From assembly GCA_019649035.1 (NCBI GenBank), contig BMAT01007483.1, positions 91,939-116,316 on the forward strand: a stretch of 24,378 nucleotides of DNA. The letters run 5' to 3'. Source of the DNA: Elysia marginata (Eukaryota; Mollusca; Gastropoda; Plakobranchidae). The position numbers were made by a program, and so were the translations under genes. This document shows, piece after piece, positions 1 through 9,168 of the stretch. Within the stretch, counting starts at the first letter, position 1; each line of letters begins with the position of its first letter. Below the pieces are notes generated by a model, which saw nothing but the letters and a program-made list of their open reading frames with translations, ran no database searches and was not told the DNA's origin.

Positions 1-60
1 ATTATTATTATTATTATTATTATTACTATTATTATTATTGTTATTATATTTATTATTATT
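1..60. repeat. (ATT)n microsatellite
   Basis: The window opens inside an ATT trinucleotide repeat with a few interruptions (ACT, GTT). It is truncated by the window edge, so its full length is unknown. Confidence 0.95.
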
Positions 61-1538
61 AAGCTGCCATCTACTTTGCTTGCTTTTCCTCTCAAATGAT
101 GATATGCCATGCCTGGTATTTAAAACCCACCATTATCTCTGTAGATGTATTTCATGACACATTGATCAAAACTTTCCATTGTAGAGGCATCTAAAGATTG
201 CCAATTGTCGAATCAGTAATTGGTTTGAGAACAGTAGACGTATTGCTAGCTACTCTGTTATAACTTAAGTTTGTCTTGGCCAAATTTTCGTTATCTGTAC
301 CTTAAAAGTGCTGTTTATTGTGTGTAAAGCCCACAAAGGCTGCAGTTATTACTCAGGTTTGCTCTTCATAATTTAAGTGCTCTGCTATTGATCCTGCGAT
401 AAGGCTAGTTATTGCAACGTGGGTCTAATGCTTAGAGGTCGACCTCTAGGCTATGCAATCGCAGTCCTTAGCTCAAGGCTTTGCTTCAATGTGCAACTGC
501 TGTACTTTTTTCAGTAAGTTGCTGCTACGTGTGCCACATCTTACAAAGTCATTACTGATGTTGAAGCGGTATAATTGCCTTACAAAACTGGTGTTTTATG
601 AATATTTGAAAGAACTGTGTACAAACTTAACCTGGATAATTTAAACTTACTTACGGCACAGCGAAAGTATCTATCTGAGTTAAGGACGACCAGTAAACTT
701 ATTGTCTTTATTTTAAATGATTACTAATAACAAATTGAATAATAAAGAACAAAATAAACGGTTACAATAATAAAAGTAATAACAATAATAATAATAGTAA
801 TAATAATAAAGAAACGAATGATAATATTAAAAATAATAATAATGATACCAATAACTATAGGAAACATTTTAAATGTGCGAGAACAAGTTAACAGTAATAT
901 AAACGTTAAGTGGTTCCAGTTGGATGCAGTTTCAGAAAATTTATCATCAAGATGTCCTTTCGAATTTTAAAAAAGAACGTTCAAAATCTTAAAATACAAA
1001 TGTTAAGAAAGTTACAAAAATCGTATAAGGAGTGCATTGAAAAAGTAACAAAGGTTAAGATTATGCACAACTTAATTCTCACCAGTTTTTTTTTTTTTAC
1101 TGTTTTCGATTCCTTTAATGTGGAAAATTGTTTCAGATGGCAAATCAGTTTCATTCATTTGATACAAATAGGAATCTTTTCATGAAACTGCTAGGTCTGA
1201 TCAATAAAAAAGATATGCTCTAAATTCATTGAAAACTATAGAGGCCAGAAAGTCTTTCATCTACCTATGTTTCTTGTCCGATGCTTAAAATATTTAACCT
1301 GTTGGTTAAATTAGTTGTTCTGTTTTTACACAAAATGTAGCTAGCCTGAATGGTTAGCCTCGTGCATATTTTGATGAACCCTATAACATCCTTAACGTGT
1401 GTTTTTTCGGAATCTGGTCGTTAGTTACTCTTAAGACGACCAACTTGTCCTCTGTGAACTCTAAGATACGATTGCGGTAATGTGGCTCGATATTGCGTGA
1501 ATAATGCAGGACGATGTCGATTTTTTTTCTTATTTAAC
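61..1538. other. AT-rich non-coding stretch
   Basis: No reading frame here resembles a protein I recognise; the longest are under 100 codons and rich in stop-poor AT sequence. A degenerate AAT/ATA repeat lies at about 770-850. I see no RNA gene, and nothing that looks like an exon with paired splice sites. Confidence 0.6.
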
Positions 1539-1735
1539 TATTATTATCTGGCTGCTGTCCCCTTCACTGTTTCTAGAGGGACCGCCTAAAGTCTGGTCCG
1601 GCGTTGGTCCAGGCTTTGTCTTCATTGTAACGACATAAAAAACGGACAATTTTTATTAGACGTGAGGAGTACGGCTTTTCCTAGCAGATTATTTGAGATA
1701 AAGAGCAATAATAAATGACTGCTACTCAAATTATA
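1539..1735 (+). repeat. 197-bp direct repeat, left copy
   Basis: This block matches 3404-3600 over its whole length with no gaps and 7 substitutions by my reading (about 96% identity). It begins TATTATTATCTGGCT and ends ACTCAAATTATA. Sequence before it does not match sequence before the other copy. Its last two bases are the left TA of the transposon target site. It encodes nothing recognisable and has no inverted ends of its own. Confidence 0.93.
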
Positions 1736-1760
1736 CTGAGCGCCAAAAGAAACGCAACAT
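1736..1760 (+). repeat. Tc1 left terminal inverted repeat
   Basis: 25 bp, inverted match to 3377-3401 with two mismatches (positions 6 and 13 of the repeat). It is preceded directly by the TA target dinucleotide. Confidence 0.93.
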
Positions 1761-2052
1761 GACATTCCTTATTTTCGGGCTCATGCACGCTTGAAAGAAA
1801 GGTTGGTGAGTTGATTTTTTGTGTGTTGTGAGTAGCAACACATGTGAAAATGAGTTCAAGCACACTCCCGAGTCCCGTGCGTAGTTTGCCAGTCAAGGTT
1901 AGCGATTTTCGAATACCCTGTAAAAAATGTAAAATTCGTGCGTGTAGAAAAACCACGTGGTCGAGATTCTCAAAATTACACACAAAGGTACCTTACAAGG
2001 TGCCCAATAATTATTCGCCATTTTTAGAATTAAACGATTTAATTTTTACCAA

Positions 2053-3009
2053 TTGCCACGCTTACCTGAAATTGGTCGTCATCGTGCTTTGGGACTGCTC
2101 CAAGCAGGTCTTCCTATCAGTGAAGTTTCCATCCGTATGAATGTAAACAGGACGACGATTTTCAGACTCAGACAACGTGTACATGAGACGAATACGGTGA
2201 GTGATCGGCCCCGTTCTGGGAGGCCTAGGTGCACTACGCAGTGACAAGACAGAAACCTTGTCAGAAATGGTATCAACAACAGATTTCTTTCAGCTTCAGC
2301 TTCATCACGTCAGACAAGAGGAAGAAATAATCAACGTATAAGTGCAAACACAGTAAGAAGACGTTTATCTACCTCTGGCATACGTGCTCGTCGCCCATAA
2401 ATCGGCCCCATCCTGACACAGATTCACCGACACCAACGTACGCTGTGGGCTCCGGAACATGCCGCGTGAGATCGCATCCAATGGCGAAGTGTCGTATTCA
2501 GTGGCGAATTTCGATTCTGCATTGACCATGCTGATGGCCATGTACGTATATGGAGAAGAAGCGGTGAAAGATACCAAGCAGATTGCGTTAGGGAACACGG
2601 CAGGTGGGGTGGAGCATCTTTGATGATGTGGGGTGCTATCTCTTACAATGATAGGATTGGGCCAGTTTTTTTCCACAATAGAAGGGCGATAAATGCGCAA
2701 ACATACGTGCAAGGTGTGCTTCAGGCTCACGTGGTGCCTTACACCGCCATGCATAGAAATATTGTTTTTCAACAAGACAACGCAAGAGCTCACACAGCCA
2801 GATACACTCAACAGTTTCTTGAGCAAAGCAACATCCAAGTTCTTGCATGGCCAGCACTTTCTTCGGATCTTAATCCAATCGAACATTTGTGGGATTACTT
2901 GCAGAGGAGACTGGACTGTCAAGACCATCGACCTCAAAACGCCGATGATCTTGAACATTCCTTACGAAGGCACTGGAATGCTATACCAAGACATATTTAC
3001 AGACTCTAG
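2053..3009 (+). pseudogene. Tc1-like transposase pseudogene (DD34E)
   Basis: This is a cut-and-paste transposase of the Tc1 family, about 318 codons against a usual length of roughly 330-345. The whole length reads in one frame, broken only by stops at 2242 (TGA), 2398 (TAA) and 2467 (TGA); all three could arise from CGA or CAA by C-to-T change. The N-terminal third is a helix-turn-helix DNA-binding region (GLLQAGLPISEV, NRTTIFRLRQR) followed by the GRPR hook (SGRPR). The catalytic core keeps IWRRSGERYQ, the second Asp in FQQDNARAHTA and the final Glu in DLNPIEHLWD, with 34 residues between them. The first catalytic Asp, expected in the family's DES motif, is Gly here (GGC at 2503-2505, FSGEF). 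The frame opens at TTG (2053) with no in-frame ATG between it and the upstream stop at 2008, so the original start codon seems lost. Confidence 0.93.
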
Positions 3010-3376
3010 TACCTTCGATGTGACGTCGATGTGCTGCTGTAGTGGAAGCCCAAGGGGGAGGGCACACACAATATTAGCCGGAGCCTGTCTTGATTTGTAA
3101 TTTAATTTTAAAGATTTATCTACCAAACAGGTATGTAAAAATGTGGTCAAAATTGCTGTATAATTTGCATTGTGGAATTTTACCAATGGTATCATGTTTT
3201 CATAAAATCTACTTTATCGAGGGTCTTTTGTTTTAATCTAATTTCTTCGTTCTCAGAGGCCACCGATGAATGTAGCGTTCTTTTAAGTTAAAAAAGCAAT
3301 AAATAACCTATAAAATGATGTATCGCATGCCTCATTTAATCCTTTGCAGGTTTCAGTGATATATATTGAAGATTCG

Positions 3377-3401
3377 ATGTTGCGTTTCATTTGGCGGTCA
3401 G
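3377..3401 (-). repeat. Tc1 right terminal inverted repeat
   Basis: 25-bp inverted counterpart of 1736-1760. The TA target duplication follows at 3402-3403. Confidence 0.93.
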
Positions 3402-3403
3402 TA

Positions 3404-3600
3404 TATTATTATCTGGCTGATGTCCCCTTCACTGTTTCTAGAGGGGTCGCCTAAAGTCTGGTCCGGCGTTGGCCCAGGCTTTGTCTTCATTGTAACGACA
3501 TAAAAAACGGACAATTTTTATTAGAAGTGAGGAGTACGGCTTTCCCTAGCAGATTATTTGAGATAAAGAGCAATAATAAATGACTGCCACTCAAATTATA
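3404..3600 (+). repeat. 197-bp direct repeat, right copy
   Basis: This is the second copy of the block at 1539-1735, the same length and orientation. It starts immediately after the transposon's right TA. Homology stops at 3600; the next bases (TAGGGCCC) share only TA with the sequence that would have followed the left copy. Confidence 0.93.
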
Positions 3601-4579
3601 TAGGGCCCAGTAGGTCTACGTCCATGTGCGAGACCGATACAATCTGAAAAATAGTTATGTCAATTGTTGGACCGCACCTATGAACACAGACGTTTATGAT
3701 AGATAAAGTAACCAACTGAATAACTCTCTGCGGTGTGTTTGTTACACGAACAGATGAAGGAATTTACTTAGAGTGGTGTGGTGAAAGGAACCGTGTCCTT
3801 AGCTTGCATTTCTGTGGTGCCAAGTGTTAAAGCAGCTTTCTTACTTGCTTGCCACGTAATGGTATTAGTCGAGAGCTAGATCAAGACGTTCGGTTAAACA
3901 GAACACAAATAAACTGGGCTCTTCACTAAGCTTTGCTGCGCGCCACGAGTGGTATTGAAATTAACGCTTGCTTATTGTCGAGAGCGTCCATTTACTACCA
4001 AACCGTAATCCGATCTGTCAGAATGTGTTGCAACGCCGCAGTTAATTGGCGAGAGACGTAGGTAATAAATTCGAAAAAGTTAGCGGTGACGATATGCAGT
4101 TAACAAAAAAGATAAGGCATACAGAGCTTGCTATGAGCGGTAACTTAATTTGTGTTGGGAAAATGGAGAGTGAGAGCTTCGAATACCCTATGTATAGGAT
4201 TATAGGAAGGCGTGGAGTTCAGCTAGGTAGTGAATGGTAAAATTTTTTCATCGAAACTGGAAAGGAAACGCGTAAGTTTTTAAGGGGATGGGTTTAAAAA
4301 AGGAACATGTTTTCATTTTGTTTTCTACCTACAAAAATCAGAAATGCGGGTGAAAATAATAAAGAATGAAGTCAAAGAGATTTATTTTCATTTTCAGTGC
4401 AATTTTTCCGTTTCAAAGTTTAACCAACTAAAAAAATAAAACCTTTTTGAATTCGACTAAATCAAGAAACAAAAGTGTTTTAAATTTAGATGTTTTTGAA
4501 TCTAGACACTCCGTAAACAAAAAAAAACTTGAAAAAATGAAAGGCGATGGTTTATAAGTCTGTGTTTTCAGTACCTTTT
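3601..4579. other. Non-coding stretch, no recognisable gene
   Basis: The only open frame above 60 codons (4046-4240) begins with TTG and resembles no family I know. The 4260-4540 part is A-rich and low in complexity. I see no RNA gene or inverted repeat of note. Confidence 0.55.
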
Positions 4580-4592
4580 AGAGAGAGAGATG

Positions 4593-4634
<42 letters not shown>
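4580..4634. repeat. (GA)n microsatellite
   Basis: About 55 bp of GA dinucleotides, interrupted once near 4591-4594 by TGGG. Confidence 0.97.
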
Positions 4635-4637
<3 letters not shown>

Positions 4638-6350
4638 GCATAATCCTACCTCACAGAGTGCAGAGTAACCGAAAGACAACCTTGAAATTTGAATTAGCTG
4701 ATCAACATGATAGATCAAATACAAGCAGGGTAAACAAACTGGATCGTTGGCTCTTGACTGCAAAGTAAGAGATAAGCTTTTCATTGCTTCGTCCGCTTGT
4801 ACCTACATATCAGGTGTCTTGTTCAACTGATAGCAGCCACACATAAATTACGTCACATTAGTGGGTCTATAGGACGAGTGAATGGATTGCGGATTCCAAT
4901 TTTATGGCCCTGAGTTTGAAAAGAAGCGTGTAAACATTTAAATCTACCCACATGTTTTTGGATTTCGAAAAGCAATTGTGCCCAGGCTTAAACTGTAATG
5001 GTTGTCTCTAACTTTTTCTTTTTTTATTCTTTTACGGCATAGCTTTTAGCTTTTCTGACTAAATAGAAACAGATTGATTGCTTTCAGGACAAAATGAGAT
5101 AAATCATTTTCGAAGTTTTGCAAAGTATCCCCAATCTACCTCCCTATCTAACTTCTCTATCGAAAAAGTAAAATAATATTTTTTTTTACATTTTGTCTTA
5201 CCTTCTTTTTGACAAAGAAAAGTTTCAAAATAGGAAATAAGTGGCTTTTTAGATTGAATCAACGGATAAAAAATTACAAGGTGAAATGGCGATTGTCAAG
5301 TGTTGTCCTGACACCCTTGATTTTTTGTTTGTTTATATTTCTTGAGCCTCCTCTATCGATCCATTAGGTTGCTTCCAATCAACTTTTGGTTCCTTTTGTA
5401 CCAATCTTATTGCCTTGTCTTTCTCCATCACACTGTATCGATCTTTCGGCGGTCGTTATCCCATCTATTTCGTTTTTCCCCCTCTGCCAGCGATCTAACT
5501 TTATCTTACTTCACCCCAATCATCCCCTATATGCCCTACTTTTTCTAGGTCTATCCCACATTTCTATCAACTAATGTATATTTTATTCAGTTCCGGTTCT
5601 GCTTGCTGTTTTATATCGACCGTCTCTGTGGCAGCAACTCTATTATTATTTCTGTAGGTAGTCTACCCTATCATTTCTGTTGGACCCGCCTCGTTGCAAT
5701 TTATTATTCAATTTGTCTAACTTCCCTACTTTGGTATTCATTTCTGTTTTCTGCACTGATTTTCCCTATCTAATTTAAGACTAATAGACCTACTTTTCAT
5801 CTTCCAGTCACACATCCGCGTATCTTCCACACGCTTTACTTGCCCTTAATCACCAAATCAATGTGTTTTGTTTTTGCCTTAGGGTGCACTTTTATTAAAT
5901 CTGTAGCAAATAAAAAGCGCCGCTTTTTAGGGGGTACATTTGTTTTCCAATATCAGGTTATCGATTGTCAAGAGAGCGCAGTTAGTTGGATCAGATTCTT
6001 GCTCATAGCTCCTGGCACAAGTAAACAAAGATTATTACTGGCTGGGTGTAGCTACCGAGATTTTTCTCCACTAGACGGGTACTTGATAGGAACGATTGTT
6101 ATCAGCGCTAATGGATTGATACGTCATGCCGAGAGAGGTACTAGTGCGGTGGCGGTGTCGGGCTATGAAAGCCCCTGGTGCCCTGGTCGAGTGCCAGTGT
6201 TGATAGCATCCAGGCAGCGCAGTGTCAATATCCTTTTCTTTTTTGGTAACGCCAATGTCAATTGGATTGCCCAATCTGATACAGTAAGAGCAGGGTACTG
6301 TTAATTGATGTTGCTAGTTTTGGCAGCAGCGGCGCAGGCTCTGGCCGTTT
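4635..6350. other. Non-coding stretch, no recognisable gene
   Basis: The 5340-5800 part is pyrimidine-rich on the + strand. The 6080-6230 part is more GC-rich than its surroundings and may be an old repeat. A 154-codon open frame at 5840-6304 starts with TTG and matches nothing I recognise; its length is within chance for this much sequence. No splice-site pair or RNA gene is convincing. Confidence 0.5.
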
Positions 6351-6537
6351 GATTTATTTGTTTCCACGGACTTTCAACCCCAATCTCAGTGAGTAGAAGA
6401 AGTCTTGTCTACTATCTCCCAGTCATTTCAGAATTCATAGTGATCTGATTTATTTTGTTTCCACGGGTTCTCAACTCCAATCTCAGTGAGATAAGTCTTG
6501 TTTGATACTTTTGTTCCTTTCAGAATTCTTTATTGTG
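6351..6537 (+). repeat. Tandem duplication of about 95 bp
   Basis: Two adjacent diverged copies, about 6351-6446 and 6447-6537. Each contains GATTTATTT, GTTTCCACGG, CAA(C/CC)CCAATCTCAGTGAG, AGTCTTGT and TTTCAGAATTC in the same order. The second copy is a few bases shorter, so the pair is an older duplication. Confidence 0.8.
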
Positions 6538-6747
6538 TAGGTGAAGTTCTTACCATTTGTTTAATTTTTCACAACATAGAAGGTAAGTTCGTGCATAACC
6601 AATGATGTCTTTACAAGAATAAGTTTATCGGTTGTTTTTTTTGTTGTTTTTTTTTGCACTGAAACTCCTCGATTCACCTCTTTATTTGCGAGGTAAATGT
6701 AACCACAGACCATTTCAGTATAGAAAGTTGAAAAGGGTGTAATTTAA

Positions 6748-6993
6748 GGGCAGCGTGGCGGCGTGGTTAGCGCGTCGGACTTGAGATCAGGAGGTCGCGG
6801 GTTCGATTCCTGACCATGCCATGTTGCAATTGCCTTGGGAAAGCAATTTACCCTAACTTTCCCCAGTCCACCCACCTGTAAAATGGGTACCCAGCTACAG
6901 GCTTCAATAGTCTGCTGGGGCATCAGTGGCGTTGCTCTGTGGCGACACAGTTACGCTGAGTAACGAATACGAATTTCCCGAAAGGGATTAATA
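6748..6993 (+). mobile_element. tRNA-derived SINE
   Basis: The first 75 bp or so (6748-6823) resemble a tRNA. There is an A-box-like TGGTTAGCGCG and a very good B box, GGGTTCGATTCC, and the GGCA/TGCC ends could pair as a short acceptor stem. The anticodon-loop region reads CTTGAGA. The tRNA-unrelated body follows (to about 6950), including CCACCCACCTGTAAAATGGG, a string I associate with widespread invertebrate SINE bodies. The tail ends near TTTCCCGAAAGGGATTAATA, which can form a small hairpin, and then an AT-rich run. Orientation is + from the box order. I could not find a clear target-site duplication, so the 3' end is approximate. It would be transcribed by RNA polymerase III and copied by a LINE in trans. 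Confidence 0.87.
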
Positions 6994-8442
6994 TAGTATA
7001 TTTGAAAAAATGATAACGATAATTTTGTAAAATGTGATTCAAGATATATTGCTATTTAAGGACGGTTGAGAGAAACGCTCTACTTTCTGCGCGATGAAAA
7101 AAGGAAAATCATAGGAAGTAAAAAAAATGATAGAACTAACATCATATCCTCATAAAATGCTGAAGCAGAATGATGCATTTTGAATTCTTGAGGTAGGTGA
7201 GCAAGGTCACGAAAATTAAAGTCCCTGTTTTGTCTTTGTTTAAATTTTACTAATGCTGGTGGTAGGCAAACAGAAATTGTCTTAAAGTAGACCTTAGAGT
7301 GGGTTTTCTAGACATATTATCGCTCAGGCATGATTTAATAGCATAGACTATTGCTGGTTTTCTCTCTTGTTTCATTCGCAGAAGAATATACGTACTTCGA
7401 AAAGCCATTAGGACCTGAATAAAAACAATGATTTCAAAAGTGCATGGGGATCAACGGGAATGGGGACGTTTGTCTTGCTTTGGTGAACGCAAACATTAAA
7501 GTTGGTGAACTTTTCTTTGAACCTAGATGACATTAACCGAGAAAAGATTATGCAAGTTTTACAAATAATTTGAAACTTAAAACAGCGGTATAATGATTAG
7601 TTCCCACGGACCTGTGCCACTCAATGTAAAACATATATGCCTATGAATCATTGAAAAGAAGTCGGAAGTCGCAAGTAAAGCGTTTCAAACGCTTTTTAAC
7701 AGTCTATCTGCTCCTCTTTTTTTGCTATATAACGCCTTAAATTATTTGAAAGTTTCATATATTTCGACAAAGTTTAAAAAAAATTGAAGAAACAAAATTG
7801 CAAACCCAGAAAAGTGCATGAGTCAAAACAGCAAGGATCGGTCATGTGACCACTGCGACATGCGTCTCATATGGCCAAGTTGTGAGAGACATATCTACAG
7901 ATGAATCGGGAGAGAGGATAGTGCAAGTCCAGTGAAGCAAGGCTGAGATCGATTCTTCGGCGGGTCCTTTGTGGCCATTTCTCGCACCTCCCCCCGTTAG
8001 AATCGATAGAGGGGAGTCGAGTTACACTATGGCATCTGAGATGGCACAAAGACAACCCGCTGGCTCGCCAAGAAACTCTTGCTCAAGTTCCTTCCCATTG
8101 TGTTTTCTTTTCATTCTATGGTTTTTATATCTTTTCTACCGTGCTTTGTCTTGTTTCGATTTCTTTTCATGCGACGAATTCAATTTAGTTGTATTTGTGT
8201 TTGCCTTTCCTGAAATGTTTGGATAATGCCTTCTTTAAGTTTTCTCTCTGCTGAAAATTGTATTGTGAAATAATGCGTCAACATTATGGCTGCGTATTTG
8301 CAATATCTTGCTATTCTCTCTATATATTCAGTGCAATTGAATTCTCTTTGTATATCTGTGTCTGTATCAAAACTTTCTATTGTGTCTACTTCTATCTTTT
8401 TATATGTCCGTTGTGCCTGCCTGCAATTCTCTTTGTCCGGGA
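6994..8442. other. Non-coding stretch with imperfect inverted repeats
   Basis: No gene is recognised. A perfect 9-bp hairpin lies at 7677-7695 (AAAGCGTTT c AAACGCTTT). The 7940-8061 part is less AT-rich and holds two inverted pairs: ATCGATTCT with AGAATCGAT, and GCGGGT/CTTTGTG/CCAT with its complement at 8041-8061. An ATG at 8029 opens a 65-codon frame with one hydrophobic segment (FLFILWFLYLF), but nothing else supports it as a gene. Confidence 0.5.
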
Positions 8443-8465
8443 TCTCTCTCTCTCTCTCTCTCTCT
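8443..8465. repeat. (TC)n microsatellite
   Basis: About 23 bp of uninterrupted TC dinucleotides. Confidence 0.95.
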
Positions 8466-8554
8466 AAAAACTAAAGTAGAGTTCACAACACTTGGATTAT
8501 ATCTATAAAGTAGATAAGTATAAAAAAAAAGATGCAAGTAAATCTGTACGATCT

Positions 8555-8840
8555 AGATAATAGTGTATAAAAAGCAGATTAATAACCTATTACTTCTTGA
8601 CACAAGAAAAAAACAATACTACCTAAGTTAAAACATAAAAACGTTTCGGCTTTATTTGATTGCCTTTTTCATAGAAAACATACCGGAAATGTTTTATATC
8701 TCCATTGTAATATGTATTGTTTATGAAAAAGGCAATCAAATAAAGCCGAAACGTTTTTATGTTATAACTTAGGTAGTATTGTTTTTTTCTTGTGTTAAGA
8801 AGTAACAGGTTGTTAATCTGCTTTTTATACACTATTATCT
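8555..8840. mobile_element. Foldback (hairpin) MITE
   Basis: Two 118-bp arms, 8555-8672 and 8723-8840, are inverted copies with about four mismatches and no gaps by my reading, separated by a 50-bp loop. The outer ends read AGATAATAGTGTATAAAAAG. A TA lies at each edge and could be the target duplication of a Tc1/mariner-like family, though the exact boundary is ambiguous by a few bases. There is no coding capacity. High arm identity suggests either recent insertion or repeated arm homogenisation. Any transcript across it would form a long double-stranded hairpin. Confidence 0.85.
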
Positions 8841-9168
8841 CTCTCTCTCTCTCTCATTCTCTCTCTCTCTTTTTTTCTCCCTCGCTCTCTCTTTCTCTCT
8901 CTTTCTCTCTCTTTCTTTTCTTCTTCTTCTTTTTCTTCTTCTTCTTCTTCTTCTTTTTCGTCTTCTTCTTCTTCTTCTTTTTCGTCTTCTTCTTCTTCTT
9001 CTTCTTCTTCTTCTTCTTCTTCTTCTTCTTCTTCTTCTTCTTCTTCTTCTCTCTTCCTCTCTCTCTTTCTCTTTCCCTTTGCCCGCGTTTCTTTTTCTCT
9101 CAAACTCTCTCGTTGTTTCTCTTTCTTTCTCTCCCTCTTAATACTACTCTCTTTCTTTTCTAATTCTA
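8841..9168. repeat. Polypyrimidine CT/CTT tract
   Basis: About 330 bp of nearly pure C and T on the + strand: first CT dinucleotides, then long CTT runs (about 8920-9050, with two TTTTTCGTC interruptions), then CT/CTTT again. It starts directly at the edge of the hairpin element. Long frames here on either strand are low-complexity artefacts. Confidence 0.95.

Larger units (their letters stand above)
1736..3401 (+). mobile_element. Tc1-like DNA transposon, decayed copy
   Basis: The element is 1666 bp. Its 25-bp terminal inverted repeats begin CTGA(G/C)CGCCAAA and end GAAACGCAACAT, with two mismatches between ends, at 1736-1760 and 3377-3401. TA dinucleotides at 1734-1735 and 3402-3403 form the target-site duplication typical of the Tc1/mariner superfamily. 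One transposase frame lies between the ends (2053-3009). The size and the short inverted repeats fit a full-length Tc1-like element rather than a deletion derivative. The coding frame carries stops, so this copy is not autonomous. Its ends look intact enough to be mobilised in trans, but that is inference. Confidence 0.95.

Noticed and set aside
1844-2140. 98-codon frame upstream of the transposase
   Set aside because: It overlaps the transposase start in another frame, and Tc1-like elements normally carry a single gene; no recognisable motif.
2365-2958. 197-codon minus-strand frame inside the Tc1 element
   Set aside because: It is antisense to the transposase frame, which shows clear family motifs; the minus frame shows none.
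5840-6304. 154-codon open frame on the + strand
   Set aside because: It begins with TTG, matches no family I know, and a frame of this length is not surprising by chance in 24 kb read in six frames.
6748-6823. A genuine tRNA gene
   Set aside because: The acceptor stem pairs poorly and the sequence continues into a typical SINE body; it is a tRNA-like SINE head.
7677-7695. Perfect 9-bp hairpin
   Set aside because: Short palindromes of this size occur by chance in this much sequence; no T-run, motif or context supports a function.
8029-8226. 65-codon ATG frame with one hydrophobic segment
   Set aside because: Start context is acceptable but there is no homologous motif, neighbouring gene or splice evidence; T-rich DNA readily encodes hydrophobic runs.
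8792-9163. Poly-Phe/Leu/Ser (+) and poly-Glu (-) frames
   Set aside because: Direct translations of the CT/CTT tract; simple repeats stay open in several frames without being genes.
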